The notes under the pieces: generated by a model
What the model was told of the DNA's origin: nothing
Databases searched by the model: none
What the model saw: the letters and a program-made list of their open reading frames with translations, nothing else
Position numbers and translations under genes: made by a program
Part shown: piece after piece, positions 1 through 6,932 of the stretch
How the letters are laid out: each line of letters starts with the position of its first letter
How positions within the stretch are numbered: position 1 is the stretch's first letter
NCBI GenBank assembly: GCA_002737585.1
Contig: NSIA01000102.1
Coordinates: 1-18,043, forward strand
Source of the DNA: Planctomycetaceae bacterium
GTDB lineage: Bacteria > Planctomycetota > Phycisphaerae > Phycisphaerales > SM1A02
Direction of reading: 5' to 3'
Length of the DNA: 18,043 nucleotides

Positions 1-1
1 C

Positions 2-139
2 CCGATCGGCAGCAAGCCTGGCATGATGATTAAGCTGGGAACAGTGAAGCAGGGCGGCCTGGTGGAGTTTGACTCAGCGTCGTCCACCGTGACGCCGGGC
101 AGCATGGTGTTCACCATCAAGCGAGGGGGCAAGCCGTGA
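2..139 (+). CDS. C-terminal fragment of an unknown protein (5' end outside window)
   Basis: An open frame enters from the left edge and ends at TGA 137-139. The 45 visible residues run from PIGSKPGMM to IKRGGKP and look like the end of a beta-rich domain, with alternating short hydrophobic and polar stretches. No family can be named from so little. The stop codon overlaps the GTG start of the next gene (GTGA, 136-139), which implies translational coupling and membership of the same operon as the membrane-protein genes downstream. The reading frame is supported mainly by that overlap and by the absence of stops. Confidence 0.55.
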   Translation, partial: PIGSKPGMMIKLGTVKQGGLVEFDSASSTVTPGSMVFTIKRGGKP

Positions 140-1281
140 CAGATGACCCCGAGTTTGATGATTTCAACGGTCTTGATGCGGGAGCGTCCTCAGGCGCTGC
201 GAAGCCCGGGCACGATGACCATGTCCGCTCGGCCGCCGGACCCTGGTTTGTCCGATTCGCTGGCAGGCGCACGGGGCCCTTCGATGCAGAACGTCTGCGG
301 ATATTGGCGCAGCGCGGTGCGCTCTCGCGCGTCCACGCGTTGAGTGTCGATGGCAAAGTTTGGTCTGCCGCCACCACCGTACGAGCAGTCTTCAATGCAG
401 ACGGATCGGTAGTTGCCACGGGTGTGCGCGCGGTGGAATTGGAAGAAGACCGTCCGGACTTCGGCGATGAACTTCCCGGCACGGCACCCGCAGAATTCCC
501 CCAGTACAGCTCGCGACGATTCATGGGCAGCGCTTTCGTTCGCCCGGTGGTGATCTGCGCACTCGTCCTTGCGACCATCATGTTGGCCTTACCAACGTCG
601 CGCGACGATGCTGGTGAACTTGCATGGTGGTGGCACGAGGGTGCATTGGGTATCGCCGTCCGGGGTCTGTGTGCGTTCGCGGTACTGGGTGGTTGGGTAG
701 TGGCGTTTCTTCCACCAGAGCCGGCCCGCGCTGCATCTGTCTCTGCAGTAGCAGCAGTCCTTGCCGCAGCAGGCGCGCTGGCGCTGGCCCCATGGGCGCC
801 TTGGGCGCTGGTGATTGCACTTCTTGTGCCAATCGCGGCGCTCTTGGTTGCACTTGACGCGGCGGGCTCTCCCGGCATTCGGCCGATGGGGATTGTTGCT
901 GTTTCCACCGCGGCGCTGATGGGTGTGGCATGTATTGCGCTCGGCGTCTTCTGGTATTCACCATGGACGCTCGCTGGAATGATTCTTGGCACTGCTGGCG
1001 CAGGCGCACTCGGCTGGGCCGGCGTGTCTTCGATACGGCACAAGGGGCCCAGTGCCAAAGGCGTCTTCTGGAGTGGCATCATCGCCGCCACCGGATCCAT
1101 GGCATGCATCTTCGCGGCAGCATTTGCTGGTTTAAACAGCCCAACACCGATGGTGGGTGCGCAGGGCGCCGTTTCTGCGTGCCTGGTACTTGCCTTCTCG
1201 GCGCTCTCTTGGGCAGCGGTGCACGAGGCGGTGGAGAGTTCACATCTACTACGCGGCACAGAATTGAACGAAAGCGCCTGA
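136..1281 (+). CDS. GYF_2-like domain protein with about eight membrane segments
   Basis: The protein has 381 residues and starts at GTG 136, overlapping the previous stop. Residues about 36-85 resemble a GYF_2 (DUF4339) domain: GPWFVRF, then TGPFDAERLRILAQRGAL, then a conserved W in DGKVW. In other proteins this module is thought to bind proline-rich or partner segments. After an acidic linker, about eight hydrophobic spans follow (near 134-153, 170-191, 200-218, 222-240, 252-273, 277-296, 309-331 and 341-362), so the rest is an integral membrane domain. No catalytic motif is visible. The gene sits 30 bp upstream of a TolQ-like gene and probably belongs to the same envelope machine, as an anchor, assembly factor or regulator. 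That role is inferred from position. The GYF_2 call is made from the sequence pattern only. Confidence 0.78.
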   Translation: MTDDPEFDDFNGLDAGASSGAAKPGHDDHVRSAAGPWFVRFAGRRTGPFDAERLRILAQRGALSRVHALSVDGKVWSAATTVRAVFNADGSVVATGVRAVELEEDRPDFGDELPGTAPAEFPQYSSRRFMGSAFVRPVVICALVLATIMLALPTSRDDAGELAWWWHEGALGIAVRGLCAFAVLGGWVVAFLPPEPARAASVSAVAAVLAAAGALALAPWAPWALVIALLVPIAALLVALDAAGSPGIRPMGIVAVSTAALMGVACIALGVFWYSPWTLAGMILGTAGAGALGWAGVSSIRHKGPSAKGVFWSGIIAATGSMACIFAAAFAGLNSPTPMVGAQGAVSACLVLAFSALSWAAVHEAVESSHLLRGTELNESA

Positions 1282-1311
1282 TACTCTCGGCGCAAGAACA
1301 CGGAGCAACCC

Positions 1312-2181
1312 ATGGCACAGCCAACGCAACCCACCACAACCGTTACTACGCAACCGAAGCTCGATGCACGCACCGGCGACATCGAGTGCATGGTCGGATT
1401 TCCGTCCGGCCGTTACACGGTGGCATCCGCGCCGCTGTGGCTTGGAGTGGCAGCGGTGATGACCATCCTGGTCGCACTTTTCTTGGTGATTGTTGCGCCC
1501 GATGGTTACTTGCTACTCATGATGAATCGTTGCTGGACCAATTGGGCGGTGGTGTTCTTTTCGTGGTGGTGCCTCGGCATTCTCTTGGCAAAGTGGATCA
1601 AGACCAGTATTCAACTGCGTGCACTCCGCGCCGTGGACATCGTGCCGCGCCGCGGCGATTTCATCCTGAGCCCTGGTACTTCCGGCGACGTCTTGCGCCG
1701 CATCAAGGCGGTCGCTGAGCGCCCAAAGGACTTCCTACTCTTCCGTCGAATCGATATGGCGCTTTCCAATCTTGGCAACATCGGCGAAGTGCGTGATGTT
1801 GGCGCGGTTCTTGAAAGTCAAGCGGATTCCGACGGGTCAAGCGTGGACTCGAGTTACACCGTCATTCGTTCGCTCATCTGGACCATTCCGATTCTTGGCT
1901 TCATTGGCACCGTGGTTGGTCTATCGCAGGCGATCGGTTCATTCACCGACGTTCTGACGCAGACGGGTAGTGACGCTGGCAGCATCAAGAGCAAGCTTGG
2001 ACCCGTGGTTGGTGGTTTGGCTACGGCCTTTGAGACAACGCTTGTTGCACTCGTCGCCGCCGTCATCATCCAGCTTCTTTCCACTTGGGTGTACAAGCGC
2101 GAAGAGGCGCTGCTCGACGGCATTACTGACTTCACCACTGAAAATGTGCTTTCGCGCCTGAAACTCACCGATTGGCAGTGA
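1312..2181 (+). CDS. MotA/TolQ/ExbB-family proton channel subunit
   Basis: The 289-residue protein starts at ATG 1312, with GGAG at 1302-1305 as ribosome binding site. Hydrophobic spans lie near residues 41-62, 77-95, 185-204 and 230-255. The last two spans carry the family signature: IPILGFIGTVVGL (193-203) and GGLATAFETTLVALV (234-248), the part that lines the ion path in TolQ, ExbB and MotA. A cytoplasmic stretch of about 90 residues lies between spans 2 and 3, as in TolQ/ExbB. Members form inner-membrane pentamers around a dimer of one-span ExbD/TolR/MotB partners and use ion flow to drive movement or force. The next gene begins 3 bp after the stop and encodes such a partner. The protein is too short for ZorA, which has a long helical tail, and no tolB, pal or tonB is visible, so no specific symbol is given. 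Confidence 0.9.
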   Translation: MAQPTQPTTTVTTQPKLDARTGDIECMVGFPSGRYTVASAPLWLGVAAVMTILVALFLVIVAPDGYLLLMMNRCWTNWAVVFFSWWCLGILLAKWIKTSIQLRALRAVDIVPRRGDFILSPGTSGDVLRRIKAVAERPKDFLLFRRIDMALSNLGNIGEVRDVGAVLESQADSDGSSVDSSYTVIRSLIWTIPILGFIGTVVGLSQAIGSFTDVLTQTGSDAGSIKSKLGPVVGGLATAFETTLVALVAAVIIQLLSTWVYKREEALLDGITDFTTENVLSRLKLTDWQ

Positions 2182-2184
2182 CCC

Positions 2185-3066
2185 ATGGGACGACGCAAGA
2201 AGCGCGAAGAGGCTCCGCTAAGCCTGTTTTCCTTCCAAGACATCATGGCTTGCCTCACTGGCATCCTGATTCTGGTGGCGCTGCTCATTGCCATGGATGG
2301 CTTGACGGACGAGATGGAGGCAACGCCCGGCAAGAGTGGCGTGCCGAATCCAGAGGTCGCAGCAGCGCGCATTCCGGTGCTTCGCGAACAGATTGCAATC
2401 TTGCAGCGCTCGATCGACGATCGTAAAGGCGGTCGCGATGTGACGAAGGCGGAAGTGGATCTTCTTGATTACAGCATCAAGGACAAGGCGATGTTGGTGG
2501 AACGAGCGCGTAAGCGCCTTGCGGATACTGATGCAGAAATGAAACGTATTACTGCGGAGCAAGCCGCGGCGACGCAGCAGATTGAAGAACTCCGCGAGCG
2601 CATTGTTGCTGCTACGCGCGCCGCAGAGGCGCAGGTATTGCGTGAGCGCGTGAAGTTCCGTCCAGGAATGAAGTATCCCAAAGCGCCGGTATTCGTCGAG
2701 CCAAAGACGAGCGGAGTGGTGCTTGGTGAACTGGATGCAACACGCACACCAGTTCGCATTGCCGACCTCAAGGATCCCAACGCCGACGCACGTATTGTTG
2801 GTGCGCTTGCTAAGCGACTTCCTGATACTTCATACATCGTGTTCGTTGTGCATGAAGATGCAATCCCGCGCTTTGAAACACTGCGCAATGCATTGATTCG
2901 CCGTGGTTACGAGGTGGGTTGGCAATTGTGGGACGGCGCAGCAGGCGGGTTCTTAGATGGCGCATCCGAATCCACCGGGCCGGTGCCGTTGACACTTCCA
3001 GTAGTCGCCGACAAGCCAAGTGAGGCTGTGAAGTCGGGCAAGTCTCCTACCGGGGGTGCACCATGA
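2185..3066 (+). CDS. ExbD/TolR-like one-span partner protein, first paralogue
   Basis: This 293-residue protein follows the TolQ-like gene by 3 bp. It has a basic N-terminus (RRKKREE, positive-inside), then one membrane helix at about residues 20-42. The segment FSFQDIMAC places Asp19 at the cytoplasmic mouth of the helix, the position of the ion-coupling Asp in ExbD, TolR and MotB. Residues about 60-150 are charged and heptad-like, probably a coiled coil. The end (YIVFVVHEDAIPRFETLRNALIRRGYEVGW) looks like a compact alpha/beta domain comparable to the ExbD/TolR periplasmic domain. The stop overlaps the next start (ATGA, 3063-3066). Topology and neighbours strongly suggest it couples ion flow through the TolQ-like channel to the cell envelope. 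The exact target is unknown. Confidence 0.78.
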   Translation: MGRRKKREEAPLSLFSFQDIMACLTGILILVALLIAMDGLTDEMEATPGKSGVPNPEVAAARIPVLREQIAILQRSIDDRKGGRDVTKAEVDLLDYSIKDKAMLVERARKRLADTDAEMKRITAEQAAATQQIEELRERIVAATRAAEAQVLRERVKFRPGMKYPKAPVFVEPKTSGVVLGELDATRTPVRIADLKDPNADARIVGALAKRLPDTSYIVFVVHEDAIPRFETLRNALIRRGYEVGWQLWDGAAGGFLDGASESTGPVPLTLPVVADKPSEAVKSGKSPTGGAP

Positions 3067-3881
3067 GTGCAGGTGGTCGACGTCGTCGGCGTGGTGGCCG
3101 TAAGAGTTCATCACTTGCGGGTGATCCCTTGGATTTGTTCTTGGATGCCATTACCAATGCGCTCGGCGTCGTCATGTTCATTCTGCTGATGGTGGTGCTC
3201 TTTGGTCGGGCCAGTGATTCGCAGTCAGAGACCGCTGCGCCAACTGCGGTGGAGGTTCGCGAAGCGCGTGACCTTGAAGAGAAACGCCAGCAGTTGCAAG
3301 CCAAACTTGACGCATTGCCGCCCGCGGGCGACCCAGAGTTGAACGCCCGCTGGAATGCGGCCAACAAAGCGTTTCAGAAGTTGGAAGAGGAATTAGTCGA
3401 ACTTCTGAGCGAAGCCCAGCGCCGCGAAGCGGACGCGTCAGCAGCCGCGGCCATCCTTGCAGAGTTGCGCAAAGTGCTTGAGAAAGTCACCGCGGAGGCA
3501 TCTACGAAATCAGAAAGCGCCACTCCACCGAGCGGTTTCGTCCGTGTCAGTCGCTTTCAGCAGGATCAACGCAAGTCGGTCATCCTGCTCCTTTCGGGAG
3601 GCAAGCTTTCGCGATTCCGCGCCACTGCGGAAACCAAAGAAATCAGTGCTCCGACGAGCGGATTTGCGGTCAGCAACGCGGTCAGTGCAGCCGAGGGCGT
3701 CAGCCGGGCGCTCGATGGATTCCAGCCCGCCACGTACCGCGTCGAATTGCTGGTTTGGGAGGGTTCGTTCGCGCAGGGCAAGATGGTTGAGCAGGCACTC
3801 CTCGACTTAGGGTTCGATTCAAATCCTCTACCTGTTCGTGCCGGCACTTCCGTTCAGTCCGGAACCGGCGGCGTGCAGTAG
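3063..3881 (+). CDS. ExbD/TolR-like one-span partner protein, second paralogue
   Basis: This 272-residue protein overlaps the preceding gene by 4 bp and repeats its design: a very basic N-terminus (RRRRRGGRK), one helix at about residues 26-49 starting DPLDLFLDAITNALG, a coiled-coil-like region near 60-145, and a C-terminal alpha/beta segment (TYRVELLVWEGSFAQGKMVEQALLDLGFDS). Asp28 lies where Asp19 lies in the first paralogue, in a shared pattern F-x-D-[IA]-[MI]. The two proteins are otherwise quite diverged, so this is an old pair rather than a recent duplication. A heterodimer of the two inside one TolQ-like pentamer is a reasonable inference but is not shown by sequence. Confidence 0.76.
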   Translation: MSAGGRRRRRGGRKSSSLAGDPLDLFLDAITNALGVVMFILLMVVLFGRASDSQSETAAPTAVEVREARDLEEKRQQLQAKLDALPPAGDPELNARWNAANKAFQKLEEELVELLSEAQRREADASAAAAILAELRKVLEKVTAEASTKSESATPPSGFVRVSRFQQDQRKSVILLLSGGKLSRFRATAETKEISAPTSGFAVSNAVSAAEGVSRALDGFQPATYRVELLVWEGSFAQGKMVEQALLDLGFDSNPLPVRAGTSVQSGTGGVQ

Positions 3882-3891
3882 CGTCTGCAAC

Positions 3892-4863
3892 ATGCGCCTG
3901 TACTCCCTTCTGTACGTCCCCTTGCTCGTCATCATGGTTGGCTGCGGCAAGCCCATGGTTGTGCATGCAGTCACGGAGTCATCGCTCGATCCCATTGCGG
4001 ACGTGCGCGTCTACCGCCATCGCTTCGGGTTCTTCAATTTCTTTCCAGGCACCAAGTTTGTCGAGACTGGACCGGACGGCCGCGCGGAAGTCAGTGTTGG
4101 TTCCGCCAATACCAATCTCACCATGCTGCGCGCGGGATTCGAACCGGTCATCTTTGGCGTCTTTGAAACGCCATCCGTTGCCATTGCGCCGGATGTTGGT
4201 GGCTATGACCACGTGGTGATGTTCAAGGACATCAAGTCTGCGCCAGACAACGAATACCAAGTGCAGCTACGCCCGGTACGTCGGGAGCCGATCAAACTCA
4301 CTGTGCTCGACTCCGCAACGAACGCGCCGATCAGTAACGCGGAAGTCTTTGGCGCAACATTTCTGTATCTGCCGCAGCCGGGCTTGGAGGCAGACTGGGG
4401 ATTCCCACCGCTGCAAGTTGCCAAGACTGACGCTTCCGGCAAAGTCACCATCGACCAGATTTCCGGATTTCGTAACAGCATCACTATTCGACTTGTTGGG
4501 TACCAGAACGCAGTGATTGCCTTTGATGGCCGCACGATCACTGGGCCGCGCGCGATTGATGTTCCATTTCGCAAATTGCAGTCCAAGCAGATTGACTTTC
4601 TGGTGATTGACGCCAAGACCAAGGCGCCAGTTCCGGGTGCAGAAGTACGCCTTGGCGAATCACGCGATGGGTTGCCACCGAATCCGAATGGTTGGACAAA
4701 AGTCGTTGGGGTGGACGGGCGCACTGGGCCGATGCCGGTGGCAGACATGTCACCGTTTCTCATTAGCGTGACCAGTAGCAACTACCAAGAGTGGCGGGGG
4801 GCGCCGGTGTGGCGGGCGTTGACCGCTGGTCAGACGAAGAAGCTGGAATTGCAGCGGAAGTAA
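3892..4863 (+). CDS. Lipoprotein with three carboxypeptidase-regulatory-like (beta-sandwich) repeats
   Basis: I place the start at ATG 3892 (323 residues) rather than upstream at 3838. The later start begins directly with a lipoprotein signal (MRLYSLLYVPLLVIMVGC, lipidated Cys18) and leaves an 11-bp gap after the previous gene instead of a 44-bp overlap. The -3 lipobox residue is Met, which is not ideal. The mature part contains three similar units, each with a pattern like D-x-x-T-x-x-P-[IV]-x-x-A-x-V followed by T-x-x-x-G: near VHAVTESSLDPIADVRVY, LTVLDSATNAPISNAEVF and FLVIDAKTKAPVPGAEVR. This matches carboxypeptidase-regulatory-like or Ig-like folds found in envelope proteins. As the last gene of the operon it may link the motor-like complex to the outer layer or to a carbohydrate. 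That role is inferred. Confidence 0.72.
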   Translation: MRLYSLLYVPLLVIMVGCGKPMVVHAVTESSLDPIADVRVYRHRFGFFNFFPGTKFVETGPDGRAEVSVGSANTNLTMLRAGFEPVIFGVFETPSVAIAPDVGGYDHVVMFKDIKSAPDNEYQVQLRPVRREPIKLTVLDSATNAPISNAEVFGATFLYLPQPGLEADWGFPPLQVAKTDASGKVTIDQISGFRNSITIRLVGYQNAVIAFDGRTITGPRAIDVPFRKLQSKQIDFLVIDAKTKAPVPGAEVRLGESRDGLPPNPNGWTKVVGVDGRTGPMPVADMSPFLISVTSSNYQEWRGAPVWRALTAGQTKKLELQRK

Positions 4864-4888
4864 GCCGCGGGGTCGTGCTTGCTCGCGT

Positions 4889-4969
4889 TGTGGCATTACG
4901 CCTGCGTGGTTGCGGTGATGCATCACGGTTTCGTAGTGGCTCTGATGCAACACGCTTTCGTACTGGCCC
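4889..4969. repeat. 27-bp tandem repeat, three units
   Basis: Units 4916-4942 and 4943-4969 match at 23 of 27 positions and both begin TGATGCA. The preceding unit, 4889-4915, is more diverged (17 of 27). Because 27 is a multiple of three, open frames on both strands show a nine-residue period, but neither looks like a known protein. The array begins about 25 bp after the lipoprotein stop codon. Confidence 0.7.
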
Positions 4970-4982
4970 GCATTCGCCTTAC

Positions 4983-5013
4983 GAGGACGGCCGCTGAGCG
5001 CGGCCCTGTCCTC
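4983..5013. terminator. Strong hairpin, possible bidirectional terminator
   Basis: GAGGACGGCCGC (4983-4994) pairs with GCGGCC (5000-5005) plus GTCCTC (5008-5013), giving 12 base pairs with a two-base bulge and a five-base loop. It lies between two convergent genes, where a shared terminator is expected. No T-run follows on either strand, so an intrinsic terminator is uncertain. It may be part of the larger structured region that follows. Confidence 0.35.
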
Positions 5014-5089
5014 TCCGGCGAGCGCGGCCAGTGGAACGGGTTCCAAACTGTGCATGCACGCGTCCTGCGTGTGCGAGCCCCCGCAGTGA

Positions 5090-5236
5090 GCACGGGATCC
5101 TCGGTAAGCGGCGTGTGAAACTGAGAAGTCCGGCAGTTGGACGTACGCCCCGTGGGTGCCAACCGGACGAACAGTTTCGCCCGAGGCTAAGCGGAACCTT
5201 GTGGAGCGCAGCCGTCCGCGTCCGAGGGTCCCGCGC
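5090..5236. ncRNA. Candidate structured RNA or folded DNA element, branched
   Basis: CGGGATCCTCGG (5093-5104) pairs with CCGAGGGTCCCG (5222-5233) over 12 positions with one G-U pair. After one mismatch, GC 5090-5091 pairs with GC 5235-5236. Inside is a long interrupted hairpin: 5117-5123 with 5172-5178, 5128-5133 with 5163-5168, 5137-5140 with 5159-5162, and 5146-5150 with 5154-5158 (one G-U). A second, weaker stem is 5191-5195 with 5215-5219. CCGAGG also occurs at 5181-5186, so 5099-5104 has two mutually exclusive partners. I recognise no known RNA family: RNase P, tmRNA, SRP RNA and 6S signatures were looked for and not seen. Strand, expression and function are unknown. Confidence 0.35.
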
Positions 5237-5289
5237 GCAACGGAGGGGGCGGTCAACGACTCAACTCACTTCACCGCACGCAATCGCGA

Positions 5290-5321
5290 AAATGGGGACA
5301 GGGGTGAACGGCACCTATTTA
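5290..5321. repeat. REP-like palindromic element remnant next to the comM stop
   Basis: The stretch contains ATGGGGACAGG and, seven bases later, GGCACCTATTTA. The motif pair GGGGACAGG...CACCTATTT resembles, from memory, sequences repeated many times in genomes with Y1/RAYT (REP-associated tyrosine) transposases. No transposase is present in this window, so this would be a stray copy or remnant. The assignment rests on pattern memory only. Confidence 0.35.
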
Positions 5322-6854
5322 CTACCCAGCGTAACGGTCCAGAATTCGGTACTGAATCGCTTCGGCCACATGTACTGCGGTGATTTGCTCCGCTCCTGCC
5401 AGGTCAGCGATGGTGCGGGACATGCGACGGACTTTGTCGTAGGCGCGCGCACTCAGGCCTAGTTGTTCGATCGCTTCGCCTAAGAGCGCGCGACCCGCGA
5501 TGTCCAGCGCCGCGCTTGTATCAAGCACCTTGCCACGGAGGTGCGCATTCAGTACTCCGCCCTGGCGCGCACGCTGGATGGCACGTGCCGCAACGACGCG
5601 TGCGCGGAGTTCGGCAGTGCCATCACCGGTTGGCGCAGATGCAAGGCGTTCAAATGGGACGGCGCGAACTTCCACATGCAAGTCGATGCGGTCGACGATC
5701 GGACCGCTCAGCCGCTCCATATATTGCTCTTGATCGCGCGCGCCCTTGGTGCCGTCGCGACGATTGCCGCGCGCGGTGGGATTCATGGCGGCCACCAGAA
5801 TGCTGCGTGCTGGAAATCTGGCGCTGCCGTGCGCGCGCGCCACCGTGATGAATCCGTCTTCAAGGGGCTCGCGCAACGCTTCGAGCGCACTTCGACCAAA
5901 TTCTGGCAGCTCGTCCATGAACAATACGCCGTGATGTGCCAGGGTCACCTCGCCCGGGCGCGGGACGCCCGCGGCGCCGCCGCCAACGAGGGCCACCGTG
6001 CTTGCTGTGTGGTGCGGCGCGCGAAACGGTCGCTCGGTCACTAGTCGCGGAACTCCAACGCCCGCCGCGCTCCAGATCCGGGTGACTTCCAATGCCTCCT
6101 CTGGCTCCAACGGCGGCATGATGCCCGGCAGCGCGCGCGCCATCATGGTCTTTCCACAACCCGCCGGGCCAATCAGGAGCGCGTTGTGTCCACCTGCGGC
6201 CGCAATCATCAATCCGCGCTTTGCGGGCCCCTGCCCGCGAATGTCCCGAAAGTCAACATCGTGCGCCGCGCCAGCGATCGCCGCTCGTACGTCAATAGGC
6301 TCCGCACGCAACAACGTGTGCGTGCCGCGGAAGAACGCCACCACTTCGGGTAACGACTCCGCAGCACGCACGTCCACTCCTTCCACCATCGCCGCCTCAC
6401 GCGCGTTTGCGGCCGGAACAATGATTCCCTCTAAGCCTTGCGCGCGCGCAAGGAGCGCCATCCCCACCGCCCCACGCACTGCTCGTAACGATCCATCAAG
6501 ACCCAACTCACCCGCCAACATCCACGCCTCCATGCACGGAACCTTTGCTGCCCGCGTACTGCCCTCCTCGAGTGGCGCGGCCATGAGGAGAGCCACCGCA
6601 ATCGGCAGGTCAAACGCCGGACCTTGCTTACGCAAGTCAGCAGGCGCCAGGCTGATGGTGGTGCGATGCCGCGGCGGATCGAACCCGCACGATGACATAG
6701 CACTCTTCACCCGCTCAATACTCTCCCGGACCGCCAGATCCGGCAACCCAACCAGCGTGATGCGCGGCAGCCCGCGCGCCTGTAGCGACACTTCCACATC
6801 ACAGCGGACCGCATCAATGCCCTGCAGGGCGAAACTTGGAATCGTTACCAGCAT
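5322..6854 (-). CDS. comM: YifB/ComM family AAA+ ATPase (Mg-chelatase-like)
   Basis: ComM is a hexameric helicase that promotes branch migration during integration of DNA taken up by natural transformation. The order of domains is typical: an N-terminal Lon-protease-like fold (LVTIPSFALQGIDA..., with VGLPDLAVRES), Walker A GPAGCGKT at about residues 229-236, the family signature RPFRAPHHT (275-283), Walker B GVLFMDELPEF (about 309-319), and SGPIVDRIDLHV followed by the C-terminal lid. I use ATG 6854, giving 510 residues, because family members begin close to this point. GTG 6875 and ATG 6866 are in-frame alternatives. The segment after AAMNP normally contains CPCG and a second Cys pair, but here it reads MNPTARGNRRDGTKGARDQ, with no Cys. 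The gene is alone on its strand. Confidence 0.93.
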   Translation of the reverse strand: MLVTIPSFALQGIDAVRCDVEVSLQARGLPRITLVGLPDLAVRESIERVKSAMSSCGFDPPRHRTTISLAPADLRKQGPAFDLPIAVALLMAAPLEEGSTRAAKVPCMEAWMLAGELGLDGSLRAVRGAVGMALLARAQGLEGIIVPAANAREAAMVEGVDVRAAESLPEVVAFFRGTHTLLRAEPIDVRAAIAGAAHDVDFRDIRGQGPAKRGLMIAAAGGHNALLIGPAGCGKTMMARALPGIMPPLEPEEALEVTRIWSAAGVGVPRLVTERPFRAPHHTASTVALVGGGAAGVPRPGEVTLAHHGVLFMDELPEFGRSALEALREPLEDGFITVARAHGSARFPARSILVAAMNPTARGNRRDGTKGARDQEQYMERLSGPIVDRIDLHVEVRAVPFERLASAPTGDGTAELRARVVAARAIQRARQGGVLNAHLRGKVLDTSAALDIAGRALLGEAIEQLGLSARAYDKVRRMSRTIADLAGAEQITAVHVAEAIQYRILDRYAG

Positions 6855-6932
6855 GGATGCCATCATCCGGCCCACGCGGAACCGCCATAGTAAAGACCGC
6901 CCTATTTCCTGTAAGTCCGTTACTCTTTCCGA

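Larger units (their letters stand above)
4864..5321. other. 458-bp convergent intergenic region without a convincing gene
   Basis: This stretch lies between the stop of the lipoprotein gene (+) and the stop of comM (-). Open frames exist on both strands but have repetitive or low-complexity translations and no recognisable family. The DNA instead holds a 27-bp tandem repeat (4889-4969), a series of hairpins (4983-5013, 5029-5050, 5055-5073), a branched fold closed by 5090-5104 with 5222-5236, and a REP-like motif (about 5290-5321) that touches the comM stop. These are listed separately. Confidence 0.6.

Noticed and set aside
117..1391. Long minus-strand open frame of 424 codons opposite the GYF_2-like gene
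   Set aside because: The translation is rich in Ala, Thr, Ser, Pro and Arg with no domain. It is the antisense shadow of the + strand membrane-protein gene, which has coherent spans and an operon context.
1312..3881. Zorya anti-phage defence system
   Set aside because: The channel protein lacks the long helical tail of ZorA, and no ZorC, ZorD or ZorE nuclease/helicase genes are nearby.
4879..5118. Plus-strand short open frame with nine-residue repeats
   Set aside because: The regular translation comes from the 27-bp DNA repeat. The frame has no evident ribosome binding site, and the region after the repeats is hairpin DNA.
5090..5236. Integron attC site
   Set aside because: The fold resembles the imperfect palindrome of attC, but the core ends RYYYAAC and GTTRRRY were not found in the right places, and there is no integrase or cassette array.
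4750..5256. Minus-strand open frame of 168 codons across the structured intergenic region
   Set aside because: No family features. It runs over the end of the lipoprotein gene and the 27-bp repeats, and its composition reflects the repeats and hairpins.
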